Of a DNA stretch of 64,000 bases, positions 22,779 to 35,100 are shown one piece after another. The stretch comes from Klebsormidium nitens. Lineage: Eukaryota > Streptophyta > Klebsormidiophyceae > Klebsormidiales > Klebsormidiaceae. The stretch lies in NCBI GenBank assembly GCA_000708835.1, contig DF237000.1:210706-274705 (forward strand), given 5' to 3'. The notes below the pieces were generated by a model. It saw only the letters and a program-made list of their open reading frames with translations. It made no database searches and was not told the DNA's origin. The translations under genes were made by a program, and so were the position numbers. Position 1 is the first letter of the stretch, and every line of letters starts with the position of its first letter.

Positions 22779-24379
22779 TTCAGGATGAGAGCTGCCCTCT
22801 CCGAGGGTGTGCTGCCGACAAACTCTCGGAGGCACCCTTCTTCAGCCTTTGGTACCTCCGAACGGGTAGCAATTGAGTTGCTTGTCCTCCGTTCCTCAAA
22901 GATCTTTGCAGTGACAATCCAATCTACTGACCAACACGGTTACAGCCCCCAATCGAGCTTCGAAGATGGGCTGCTCCGTCAAGATTTGGCTGGTTGTAGA
23001 CTAACCGGGGGCAAAGATTAGCCTTTCAAAGCTCAGATTGGAACTTCAAACAAAGTATTCTCGCGGCGCAACAGTTTAAGAAGATGGTACGTCACAAGAA
23101 GACTCGCCGAAGATGCCAGGGAAAAAGGCCACGGCCGAATGCTGTTGCGCTCAGAACACTTCCTGGTAAGGTGCAACTAGTAATCACATGTTTCTCACGC
23201 TATCGTCTTTGGGCTGTCGGGCCCACATTGAGGATTAGCTTTTCAGCATACCTTGCCGCGTGCTTAGAGGCCTGAGCCCACTCAAGGCGCATGCGTGTCG
23301 TCCTTCGCTGGAGGCGTCAGAAGTCTCCAGGCTCAGCTATGTCTCCGAATAAGCAGCAGGGACGTGGCGTGGGTGCGAGCGTCGCCGCAGGAAACCACCA
23401 GCGTGCGGAGGTGGCTACCAATTATTCGCGGCATTGCTACACAACGTCTGGAAAGAGAAACAAATCAATCATACATGATCTCATTGAATCATTATATAGA
23501 ATAACAAAATTAGTAACCGAGTTCCATCTCCCGAGATCCGACCAACTGCTTTCCTCTCTGCAAAGCTCACCATGTAAAGTTACATCATGGGCAACTTTCG
23601 GAGAGAACGTAGTATGCGTCAAGCTTTTGCATGATGGACTGCAGGAGCTCTGACTGACTATCTGAACACTGGAGCAATGCTGCAAAGAGCGTGCCAGGTG
23701 TCAGCACGGGATGACCTGCTGTTAACCAAGCCTGGTTAGACCTCGTTTAGATGCCCTTCTACTAAGGGCCTACTAGTCATCCTGGTTAGAAGCTGGTCAG
23801 AAACCTTTCCCTGTAGCTGGGTAGGAGGAGAATCTCCATGTGCAAAGCAAAGATAAGCCTGCTGCCGGCAGACAAAGCAGCTGGCCCAAGTAACCACTCG
23901 CTTACGTCACAGCTAGGTGCAGAAACCGGCCAAGAAGCAGCCCCGCCCTTTCCATGCTTTTCCAGTTTCCAAGCACGAGGACAGTTTTGACCAGAGGGAA
24001 CACAAGCAGGAGGCAAACACTTGAATTTTGCTCTCTGCCTAAATTGAAGTCAATCTGTTCCCTTTTAAATCTACAGAGCCTTTTCAAACAACTTGAGCAC
24101 TTGTAGAGCCGGGGTTCTCACCAGATGGTCAGTAAAAGGAGAACAACAGCGTACGTCAAATCTCTCGGCCACGTGTGCTCGGAGTCAGATCCTTGAGACC
24201 TGCTGCCGCCAGTAGCCCCTGAAAAGAGAAAATATAGAGCACCTCAGACTCTGTCCCTGCAAGCAGACCAATGGCCACGAGCTTGTTACCAGCGATGAGG
24301 GGAGTTCTGCCCTACTAGCAAGACGAGACTCGTGTAGCTAAACCATTAGGCTAGACTGAAGGACCAGGAGCTTCCAATG

Positions 24380-25835
24380 TTGTCGACAGCGCGGCTGGCG
24401 TGCGCACTCAACTTGTTGACGCGAGAAAGAAAGCTGCCCCAAACTTTAACAAAGCCCCACGCAAGTTGAAGAACTACAGCAGACTGAAAGGACAACAATC
24501 TCAGGATAGCAGAACAGGGCCTTACACCTTCATTGACAAGCGCGGAACGCATGCTCCAAATGCCCTGCTTGCCAGTGCCTCTCAGGAAAGCTGCCCGAAA
24601 CCAAAAGAACTGGGGCGGCCACAGGAAGGGCACGCCCCGTGAACAAGACCGTAGCAGCCAGAAGGCACGCTGCCAAACCCAAGAAGCAACCTAAGTAATG
24701 GAACCCAAATCAGAGGAACAACAGTCCCAGGATAGCAGAACAGGGCCTTACATCTTCATTTGACAAGCGCGGAACGCATGCTCCGAATGCCCTGCTTGCC
24801 AGTGCTTTTCGGAAAAGTTGCCCCAAACTAACAATAGGGAATTTCCTTAGGAGGGGCATGACCCATGAACAAAAGTACAGCAACCTCAGGGCAAGCTCTC
24901 ATCCAAGAAGCAACCTAAGTACTGGATTAGACCTGAACAGACCAGAGGAACAGCATTCCCAGGATAGCAGAACAGGGCCTTACACCTTCATTGACAAGCG
25001 CGGAACGCATGCTCCAAATGCCCTGCTTGCCAGTGCCTCTCGGGAAAGCTGCAACGAACTGAAAGAACTGGGGCGGCCACAGGAAGGGCACGCCCCATGC
25101 ACAAGACCGCAGCAGCCGCAATGCAAGCTGTCAAACCGAAGAAGCAACTAACCATCATAACGAGCTAGACCTGACCAAAGTATAGGAGCGACAGTCCCAG
25201 GATCGCAGAACAGGGCCTTACATCTTCGTCGACAAGCGCGGAACGCATGCTCCGAATGCCCTGCTTGCCAGTGCCTCTCGGGAGAGCTGCCCCAAACTAG
25301 AGAAGGGGGAATCCACAGATTGTGAACTCCGAAGAACAAAACCGCAGGAATTGCAAGGGAAGGTGCCAAATTTTAAAAGCAACCAACGTAACTAGCTGGA
25401 TCTGACTAAAGCAGAGGTGACATCAGTCCCAGGATAGCAGAACAGGGCCTTATATCCTCATCGACAAGCGCGGAACGCATGCTCTGAACGCCCTGCTAGC
25501 CAGTGCCTTTCGGGAAAGCTTCCCCCAACCAAGAGAACAGGGGCGGCCACAGGAAAAGCACGCCCCATGAACAAAATCAAAACAGGCGCAAGGCAAACTG
25601 TAAATCCCAATAACTGGTTAAGTCAAGTAACAAGCTGAACCCAACCAAAGCAGAGGAACAACAGTCCCAGGATAGCAGAACAGGGCCGTACATCCTCATC
25701 GACAAGCGCGGAACGCATGCTCTGAACGCCATGCTTGCCAGTGCCTCTCGGGAAAGCTGCCCCAAACCAAGAGAACAGGGGCACTTGCAAGAAAGGAACG
25801 GAACACCAGAGCAGCCTAACAAAAGCAGTCAAGTC
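24380..25835. repeat. Tandem repeat, ~232-bp period, six copies
   Basis: The block GATAGCAGAACAGGGCC recurs at 24505, 24731, 24963, 25201 (as GATCGCAG), 25433 and 25671, spaced 226-238 bases. Each copy continues with CGACAAGCGCGGAACGCATG and TGCCTCTCGGGAAAGCTGCC (or close variants), then a more variable GGGCGGCCACAGGAA tail. Copies 1 and 3 share an open frame but others break it, so a protein is unlikely. Unit length and array structure fit satellite or minisatellite DNA. Confidence 0.85.
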
Positions 25836-26923
25836 AAGAATGAGCAGCTATCTAAGACGAGCTGGAATTGACTAAACGGGACAAGAACCTGAGGACTCTA
25901 GTTTCTGAACTTTACATTGACTTCGTTGCGAGATGCGTCAGATGTTCTATCTGCAAATAACTTTCTAAAAAACTTCCCCGAACAAGACGAGGCGCAAGAT
26001 TGAAAGTAGCCCAAACCTGACAAACCTGGGCCAGAGTCTGAGGTGCTCACCTCTGCAATGTCGCTGGTGCAGTTCAAAAATTTGCGCACTCTTGAACCGT
26101 CGTCGACTTCTAGCTAGAAGAGTGCGCGCCCTTAACTGTCTTCCAGTGCAAAGTAACTAGCATCTCCACCGAAAACTCTGCTCAACATGGGAGGCCTTCT
26201 GTTCCAACGGCGTGCGAGAGAGAGCTTTTCCACCGCCGTTCCTCCTGATCTAGCTGACGCACCTGGGAATGCAAAGGAGGAGCTGGGAGGGCCGCAAACT
26301 TGAACCTCGGCAGCGCCGGCACACTCCGCGACATCCTACTAGCAGATACTGAGATATAGTCAAAAAGTAGAGTTGTGAAGCTGCAGGTCGCCCAGGGCCA
26401 GGGCAGCCAGGGCCAAGGCGATCTGGCTGGCGCCGTGGCGGCGGGCAACCGTCCACAGCACATGGTCTGCGCGCGCACGACTGTGGCGCCTTCAGCTACG
26501 GTGTATATACTATAATACTACAAAATTCACCTCTATTAAAAGCGAATGGCTTTCCGGTATTGTTCCATTCACACGCCTTGTAGTTTACATTATTATATCG
26601 TGATTAGTGACGTGGACCCAACGGATGCAGCGATTGAGTTAAAAATTGACCCGTTTGAATAAATTCCAGCACAAACCTCGAAAGTCTGGCCGCTTATGTC
26701 AAACTTGAGAAGAATTTTCACCGCCAAGAACTGGCAAACTTGCTTGAAGTTGAAGACAGCGCTTCTTCCTCCCAATTTCAACTTCCAAGTTTCAAGTTCC
26801 ACGGTTCCACCTCGAGGAAGAACGCAATGTGCCCCCGGTGAGCCTGCATGAGGCCAGTGAAGGGCTTTCTTGCTCGGGTCTCTTGCTCAGGTTTTGTCCT
26901 TGTTGTCTCAAAACGTTTTCATC

Positions 26924-29900
26924 ATGCAGACCGCCGCAGCAAGAGTGCGCTGGCTAAAATGGCAGCTAGGGGTCTTGGACATGGCCCCCAGAAAAGCTCA
27001 TGGAGGAGGTTGTGCAGCTGCAGGTAAGAGATTCTTTCTAGCAGCATTGTTTTCCTGGTGGTTCACTTGCCTTTCACGGTGGATGCCGGGTGTGTCCGCT
27101 TGTCAGTGCCAAGCAAGACAGAGCCGATTGGATGCGAGACGAGGAGTTCTTTGTCGCTCTGTAGACTAGATGTGTACTCTCTGCATACATCAGAATGCCT
27201 AGCCGAAGAAAGGAAACTCTCTGTCGCACACTGCGGTGCCACCATCTAGAGACTCAGGAGGGTACCACACCAGCATCTAGAATATCGAGAGGGTGGCGCC
27301 AGCATTCCATTGCTATTCGTTGGTATCTTTGTCGGTGAACTCGTTCATTTGATTGCCCAGAAGTTGCTTGGAAGAAAGGGAAGACGGGAATCCAATTTCA
27401 AAAGGTTGAGCCACCGCATAACGAGTCTTTTTCTTGGAAAGAAGGCAGCAAGATCCATCGCATTGCGGGGTACTTCTGTGGAGTTTCCTTATTCACTCTG
27501 CAACTTCCAACCCCTCCAGTCCATTCCCCTTACACTATGCCGGCGCCATGCCCTACAAAAGGAGTACATCGTGTGCCCCTTAGTCTTTGACGTCACTATT
27601 GACGTACAGGCCACCGCACTTGCCGGTGCAAACGGCCAGTGTCAACCCAGGCTGCGGCGCCTAGCGATCCCAGCATTGACGCAACAGCACAATCGACCAG
27701 CCCTCTAACCCCTCCGCCACGGCGCCCTTCAAGGCTACCGAGAGCAGAAGTTCTGACGGTCCGTGAAGCACGGCCAGAAGAGTATTGGGAGATCGCTGAT
27801 ACTCATTGTGGGGCGTTCTTTCCGGAAGTAAACCCGGTCCTCGGAGCGATTCTGCGATTGGACAGGTAAGGCTCGGGTGTTCCTGGGGTTTACGGAGGGT
27901 GCAGTAATGCCTGCGACGTCCAATGCGTTTCTTTTGTTCTGTCTGTCCGGTCGACCCTACTTTTGAGGGGCATTTGCATCAAGAATGGAACGAGAAGCCT
28001 TTTGAGACTGTTCGCACCTGCTCCTGAGGGTTTGGAATCACCAAGGATAAAGGCGGACTCTCATACGTGGATTCTGAACGCTCTTGTAGTAGTGTTTGTG
28101 ATGCGGGTCTTGATTGCTGCATGTAAGAGGAGGCAAACGGTATCAAAAGGCACCATGCATCTATGTCCTAGACTGCACCCACTTTACCAAAACAGCTGCT
28201 TTGATGGATGACACAAACGCGTTCCTTCATCTTTGATGTGCTGTCGTATGAGCACCTCAGGGTTCGAGTTTCAAAGCAAGGCACCAACAAAAGAAACCAA
28301 CGTTCTGCTGGCAGGCAGCCTGCCATTGGCCAGGACAGCCTTTGGCAGTAGCCGGTTCATAAGACAACTAAGTCTTTTGAGGTTGCTTTTCAACTTTCAA
28401 AGTAATATCAGGACTTAGACAAGATTGCCCAACCCTTTTACTGGCTGCAGTGAGACTTTTTCGGTGAATTCGATTTACCAGACACAAAGTCGCCAGCTTG
28501 GTCTGTCTCCTTTAGCCACTGAACGTACACACAACACCGTAAGAAAAAAGACATGAGAAGCTGCGCTTCTCGGCACAAAGACATCGTTGGGAAGACAGGA
28601 CCTGTGTGACCATACCATCAAACCCTTCGGATGATATCTGACATCCAGTGCTCTTGCTTAGGATTCGCCTTAACCATTTGATTTTGTGCCTGCAGGGTCT
28701 TCAGCCTAGCAGGGTCCACCGGCGACCCCCGAGACTGTCGGAAGATGGCGCTGGTCGCCCTCGAATCGGGACCCCAGGTGCTGCGCGACGAGTCGTTTGC
28801 GTCAGAGTCCCTCTCGGACGTAGCCCCGCTGAGACCGTTTGTCGCAGGTGCGTGCATGAAGGATGTTGAAGCTTCGACAGAAGAACAACTCGACGGGCGT
28901 CAAGTGGAGCAGGGTTAATTGGACGGACAACAATCATTTTTCCGCTTATTCCTAACGCTGTCAAGGCCGGGTTGTCCTGTCTCAACCGCTGAACAGATGC
29001 AAATTTCTGTACTTGCACACGAATTCCGCGGTTCTAACTTCTGATCACCGGTCACCGCCTCTGAGCAACTGCGGTTTCTCGCATCTGGTTTGTCTTGCGG
29101 AATGTTTTGGACAGCTTCTGTCCGTGCAAATTGGGCAAACATGGTGCTTCCTACTCAATGCAACAGCTGGTTGACTGTTCACTGACTTCAACACATCTAC
29201 GGGCAACCTACAGTTACGCCACACCTCGCTTTTTGTCTGCGCATCCTTGAGTGGAATTCCTTTTCTTCACCTCGTACGTCCATTCAAGGCAGGACAAGCT
29301 TCGAACCCGCACCCATAGGCCTTAGGCAACTTGAGAAGAAGGGAACCCTACAAATCGAGCGTTCCTTCCTTAAACGCCTTCCCTTCGCTCCTGCAGTCGC
29401 TTCTGCGGGGCTCCCTTTCCCTGGCGAGCTGTTTGGGGGGAGCCAAGTGGGCGAGCGTGGAGTCATTGGCACGTGCACGCTGGACCTCACGGGGGAGTTC
29501 CTGCCCCGTCGAAGACCCCGAGGTGCGTCACAAGGGGTTGGTTTTAACTTCTTATGGTGAGGGGTTTCAGGTCAGGACTTGTGCAGTCGTACCGCGTGCG
29601 ATTACAGGGATTTAAGAGGGAATTGTCTGTGATGTGTACGCTGGACCTCACCGGAGTTTTTTGCCCCCACCAAAGACCACAAGGTGCGTCGCCGAAACCT
29701 TGGGGTGTGAAGTGTTATATTCTCGCGACGTCAGGGGTTCATTCGATGCGACGTACGAAATGCGAAGCACCCTGTCCGTTGGGGGGGTTGTCTTGCTGCG
29801 TACAAAGAACGCTTAAGTACGTCTGGTATATGTTGTAACCTTCAGGACTCTCATGAAGTGCCTGAGGTATTCTTAGGCTTTCGGTGTTCTAGATCGCTCG

Positions 29901-30693
29901 ACTTCACGAACATAAATTTGCCAGCACAAGATAATGACGTCTTTTCCACGCGGGACCGTTTGTAAAACCAGGTTCCGCTGCCCATTGTTCATTCCGCTGA
30001 ACGGCCCCCGCGCCCGCCCTTCCGCTTCCGTCCGGTGTTATTACGTTCTTTTGTTTGCAACTTGTGCTGCTTGTTGACGATGAGAAAAGAGAGGGGAGGC
30101 TCTTTATGCAGAAAAGTACGACTCCGCTTGCTTGCTGTTCTTCTGTCACTTCCAACTTCGTGGATTAGGAAAGAAGATTGAGGTTAAGGAGACCCGATGA
30201 GTGGTGTCAAGTTAGTGAAAGCTGGTTCTTGATAATGTCAAGAAGACCGGGCGCTTTTGCTTCTGCAGCATTTGCTTTGCCTGAGTATGCCTGTAGTTCG
30301 TACCATTGAAATTCCTCTGAAAAACGGCTGCTTCAGAAACTAAGGACGGGTTCTGATCTCCCAGGTAAACGGAGGGTCGGCATCGCATACATATCCAACA
30401 TGGCAGTTAGGTTGCGGCGCCGGCGTCAGGGTGTGGCGCGCTTGTTAGTCCGAAGAGCGGAGGCGATCGCCAAAAATCTTGGTTGTCGATCGATGGCACT
30501 CCACGTGGAGGAAAAGAACGTGAGCGCGCGGGCTTTGTACGAGCGCGAAGGATTTAGATTGATCAAAGTCCCAACCGGCGCCGTATGGCCGCAACCGACG
30601 CCGCTTGAGGGGCACACGTTAGTCATGATGATGAAGTGGCTTGGGCATCCAAGTTCAGAACCGCCGACTTCAGAGAGCGGTTCTGCTTCGTGA
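26924..30693 (+). CDS. Plastid-type GNAT N-acetyltransferase
   Basis: Five exons join in phase: 26924-27023, 27640-27865, 28696-28847, 29397-29522 and 30365-30693, 310 residues, TGA at 30691. The first exon starts ATG and encodes an Arg/Lys/Ala-rich leader (MQTAAARVRWLKWQLG) consistent with organelle targeting. The core opens VREARPEEYWEIADTHCGAF, continues with a long loop and GVIGTCTLDLTGEFLPRR (beta strands), then the acetyl-CoA loop RRQGVA (about residues 221-226, matching Q/R-x-x-G-x-G/A), LLVRRAEAIAKNLG, and NVSARALYEREGF, the usual C-terminal GNAT motif. Plant plastid GNATs acetylate lysines and protein N termini in the stroma; the substrate here is unknown. Exon 2 has no in-frame ATG, which supports the separate leader exon. 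A degenerate copy of the end of exon 4 lies downstream in the intron. Confidence 0.85.
29617..29700 (+). repeat. Intronic echo of exon 4 end and donor (GNAT)
   Basis: True exon 4 ends GCTGGACCTCACGGGGGAGTT...AAGACCCCGAG then gtgcgtc at 29523. A copy 160 bases downstream reads GCTGGACCTCACCGGAGTT...AAGACCACAAG then gtgcgtc at 29683. It is frame-shifted relative to the exon (160 is not a multiple of three). It is a decayed tandem duplicate spanning the splice donor. Confidence 0.8.
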
Positions 30694-32185
30694 GCATTGT
30701 ATGCACTCTTGCAGCGACGCTTGAGCACAGCTAGCTGCCTCACAAATTCTTTGTAGAACACATATTGAAGCGACACAGAGGCATCGATTGAAAGTAGGGT
30801 TACCAAGTAGATGCGAGGTAAAGATTTGCTGGCACGCGCCAGGACATGCATCCCGCTCAAGTTGGGGATTGTACTCGTTTGAACACGTCAAGTATACAAT
30901 CATTCACATAAAATGTAACTATCGAAAAGTGACGGTCATCTGGCCGCGTGCAGCGATCTATCAAGGGCCGGCAATGATGAGTCATTGCGCTTCGATCAGA
31001 ATTGTTCGAACATTAATCTGCCTGGGGCGGGTCATGGCATGCCAATCGCGCCTTTGCTTGCATGAGCCATGCCACTGAGTCTCGTGCACTTCGCGAGCTG
31101 TCGATCTGAGTCCGTATTATTAGGCCATTGCATGAATGAAGCTCATGGCATGCGCAATTCTCAACCAGGCGGCATGCATGTGATGCATCCGATGATCCAG
31201 GCCAGGCTATACTTGAAAATGCCGACTGGAGATTTTCTGGAAGATTAATCTGTCACGATCGGCCATCGATATATATTGAACTTAGAACTTACAACGATCA
31301 CGTATCGGTTCTTAGACTCGGAAAAAGTTAGAAAGTTATATGTACGTCCTCACAATACAACCGATGTCGGATCAACTTTTGTGATCAATGCATCCCAATT
31401 GACTCGGAAGCTAGGTTAAAATACTATAATGCAGCTGAAACTTGATAGAGTTGCACTGACCATGGTCCATATATATACTGATATTTCCTTGCTATCTTAG
31501 CATGCATGAGATCAGGCTCCGTTGGTGTTTTCCAATACGAAAGATCTCTGCACATATTCGATCATACAAAGCGAATTCAATTCAAGATCGAATTTACGGC
31601 CCACTGTTGGAGATTTCGCGAACCATACAACTGCTTAAAGCAGTCTGGGGACCTGCTACTAACCCAACGTTTAAATTACGCAAACACCTTGAGGGAAACA
31701 CCAATCGGTGGGCCTACATGCGGCACGAAAAGGTGCCATAGCGCGGACCGGCGCAGCGCACGAGGGTGTCCCGCACAAGCGGCGGGGCGGTCAACAGTTT
31801 GCGAGCTGCCCCAACGCCCGACTCGTCGTCCTTGCCGACCTGTGCACGAGAAATTAGACGCATGGTTAGTAAGGCTTTGGGTCCACGTTAGCTTGATTTC
31901 GACTCTACACCTACTTTGTGCACGTGGGAGTCGCGACAGCAGGATGTTGCGCCACAACCGCCCGATTCGAAATCGCTTTCAGAAGACGGAATTGGTTGAC
32001 CAGGCAAAGGGTCGGAGCTGTTCTAAACACACGAGCGTGCGTTCGACACAAAGCCAGCCTTCGTATTGCACATTCGGTTAAACCTGGCCGCCTGACCAAA
32101 GTTCTATTTGAACGGAACGCAGAACTTTGCCCTATGCGCAGAAATTGAACCCTACGATGACCCGGATGCCTTTCATCCAACGGCC
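30694..32185. other. Convergent intergenic region: no gene recognised
   Basis: Lies between the GNAT stop (+) and the end of the Root_cap gene (-). It should contain both polyadenylation regions. CATGGCATGCC-like palindromes recur here and also near 61830. The plus-strand frame 31506-32081 has an ATG but no recognisable motif. Confidence 0.4.
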
Positions 32186-35100
32186 TCAGTTATGCGACTC
32201 TGGAAAAGTTCTGCGACTGGCTCGATACGGACCCTGGTCTGGCGGCCAGGTTTGCCCAAACCTGCAATAAGCAGAAACGCTGCAACCACCACGGGTCAAC
32301 AACGAATGTTGCAGGTCGCAACGTACGTCCCGAGCGCCCACCTGACAACTGAAGAGGTCGAAGCTGCAGTCTGCGGACACCAGGTCGGACGCTTCGTACT
32401 CGTCGTCCGTGCCTTCCACGTACTCACGGTGGAGCAGCCCCTCCAAGGTGCCCATCGCCAGGCGTTCTTCCACGGCGCCTTCGCGGAACATCTGACCAAC
32501 GAACTGCGAGAGACATCGTACGACCATCACAAAACGACCCCCTCCAACAAATCGACGCATGAAGGATGGGCAACGAACATCAAATTAGTTTGACACCACA
32601 AAGGCACCAAATTTGCTTTAAACGACTGACTGACGCCCAACTGATCCGCGGCTTTTGGTCGTCGAATATGCTTCAGGTTCAATCTGGTGTTGAAATTGTG
32701 TCGGTTCGGAATCTGTTGAGCGGCTAACATTATAATTAACAATTTGGTACGGGTATGGTTGGTGCCTTTTAGGCATGCACCAATTGGTCGGGGTGGGGGA
32801 GGTTTCTGGTGTCGGATTACAGCCGACTTGAACGGGTCGTATTGAGGAAGGACCCCGTCACAAAGTGCAGGGCACACTTTTCCGTGACGCAGTTCTAGTC
32901 GCGAAAGACGATCACTGGTCTAGCGCGGTTACAAGGCGGCGTCCTTTCTCAAGCTGTACACCCTCTGATGCTCCCATCCATTACAGCAATTTTATCTACT
33001 AACCGTGGCTGGTTGTGGGCTGGTAAGAAAGTGGTTGATTGTCCATTAACCAGAATCAGGCGGTAACCAGCAAGGCTAAGGCCTTGTTATTCGTCCAATA
33101 ACCGGAAAAACAGGTCTGGTAAAAGCCTGGTTAGCAACCAAACGTCCTGTGCTTTACTTCAGGGACTTCAGCAAGCTCGACCAGTGGATGTACAAGGCCC
33201 CGGCAAGAATACCAGTGTCAGGTCAGCACGGTTGCTTGAGAGAGTAGAGCCTCACCCCATGGACGCTCGGGCCTTGAGTGAACGACTTGATTGCCAGGTT
33301 GAGGAACTGCACGGGGGGGTCGGTGAAGAGCTCCTCCTCAAAATCGCGGCTGATCTCCACCTCGAGGAGGCCCTTAAGGGTGATAAGTAGACCGGCGTCT
33401 CTCTCTGAGGAAGGGACGACTTTTGCAATGCCGTCTGTGCTCGTCCAGCCCGCCTGGATACGTGGCCAACAGGCGTGTCAGCTAAAACTTATAAGCCGTT
33501 AGCAATGATCTACATCAGTAAAGCAGCCTTTCAAAAAGCGAGATATCCGAATCAGCAAAACATTAGGCCCCGGAACATGGATACATTGGGACCTCGTCCC
33601 GGACTAAGATTCAGAAGCGCGTGGCAAGGGCCCGTTTCGGTCGACAACTCGGCAGACAAAGCTATCTCACGCTGGGCATATGGAACGACGAGGACACCCC
33701 CTCGGGAAATCCGACAGGGGAGTTGAGAGCAGCACTTTTCTCAAAACTCTCGACAGCTTGCAGGCCAAGGGACTTCAGCGCAGCGAGCTTCGTGAAGTTT
33801 TCAGAGTGAAAAGGAAATCAGAACTCACTGCGTCCAAAGCGCCGAGCGCCTTCCCCTCGAAGTAGACTGAGAAGGGGAACTTCTCGTACGCAGTTGCACT
33901 GCGGTCCAGCCAGATTGCAAGTCGCTGCACCGCCCCTTCTGCGTTGCGGTACAAGAAGCCCATGCCGTCCATCCACGTGCCCTCATAAAAGGGCGTCACC
34001 TCGGACGTCCGCTGCTCAACGATCAGGGCGTCCGGAGGAAGACCAAACATGTGGGCATTGACCTGAAGAAACAAGAGCTCCAGTCTGAATCATTCCACTT
34101 AGTATTGATACTGAGTGAAGCCAATGGGACAAGATAGTGTCCAGCTTGTCAGCTGACGAACAGAATGGAGCTATCTAGAACAGCAAGCGTGTAGCTTTTC
34201 ACGCAGTTGAAGTCTTGTCAAAGGCTGCTATTGACAAGCAAAGGTCCACGGAAAGCCAGCCAATAAGTCTGCTAATCCGGATACCATAGCGAGGAAAAGT
34301 TGTATGTCCGAGTGCCTCTTCACACTGAATTGAGAGCACCTCCAATCATGCACTTCAACCCCAGCAAGAGACGCTTGCTTCAGGATTGCCCAGGTCGGTA
34401 GAAAGCCTCTGCAAGCCAGTCTATAACTCACCGAGAGATGTGTGTCTGTAAACATACAGTAGGCCCTGTCGGGTAGTCCATGGAAGTCGAAGGAGAACTC
34501 GGTGTGCTCTGTTTGGTTTGGGGGCAGGAGGCCAGGCAGGTTTATATGGGGGTCCTTTTCAATGGTAGCTGCACAGAGAAGAGACGCGCGATCCCATTTG
34601 ACTTACTTTTCCTGGAGCAAGACGGAAAAGCTAGCTTTAACATTCAAGCTCCTTATTGTTGCATTGCTTGACCACAACGAAAGATTGCACTAATGAAAGG
34701 CGATATCTCGATATCCAGCAAGACAAGAGAGGGCACAAGCAAGGCTCTTGATCCAATGTGCTTCAAGGAAAGCAACAAGTCACATCATATGCATATCAGA
34801 GCTGCAGGTCACCAGCATTTTTAAACGAGTGGCCCAAAAAGTTGTCTTCCTAGGAGCTCACCTGCGACACATGTACCTTCAGTGCAGGTTTCAGTACTAC
34901 CACAGCATTTGGCCCCGCAAATTTTGGAGGTTGCACAGCACCCCCCGCTGCCGTCGCAGACGCCACTGGCACAGCAGTTCCTCCCACAAACATTTGCACT
35001 TGGACAGCACGCGGCCCCGTTGCTGTCACAGACGCCGCTTGAGACGCCAGTGTCGCAGCAATTGGTCCCACAAGTAAGTGCACTTGGACAGCACGAAGCC

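Larger units (their letters stand above)
22480..26923. promoter_or_regulatory. Divergent intergenic region between the IQ gene and GNAT
   Basis: This 4.4-kb stretch separates a minus-strand and a plus-strand start codon, so both promoters should lie here. It also holds the 120-bp duplication, a palindromic AACCAAGCCTGGTTAG segment near 23722 and the ~232-bp satellite. A TATATACTATAATA run at about 26504 lies 420 bases before the GNAT start codon and is a possible TATA region. A short minus-strand frame with an ATG (MSRSVPALPRF...) ending at a gtgcgt donor near 26267 may be a first exon of something unidentified. No other gene was recognised. Confidence 0.35.

Noticed and set aside
24400-25151. 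Repeated protein frame within the 232-bp array
   Set aside because: Only copies 1 and 3 keep the frame; the others carry frameshifts or stops, so it is not a repeat protein.
24380-25835. CRISPR-like regular repeats
   Set aside because: Units are ~232 bp and contiguous, without short repeats separated by unique spacers, in a eukaryotic genome.
28260-29310. GGTTCGA-like tRNA B-box matches
   Set aside because: No acceptor stem, anticodon arm or A box is arranged around them; no tRNA gene was found in the window.
31506-32081. 191-codon plus-strand frame with ATG
   Set aside because: Composition is non-protein-like and no family or splice context supports it.
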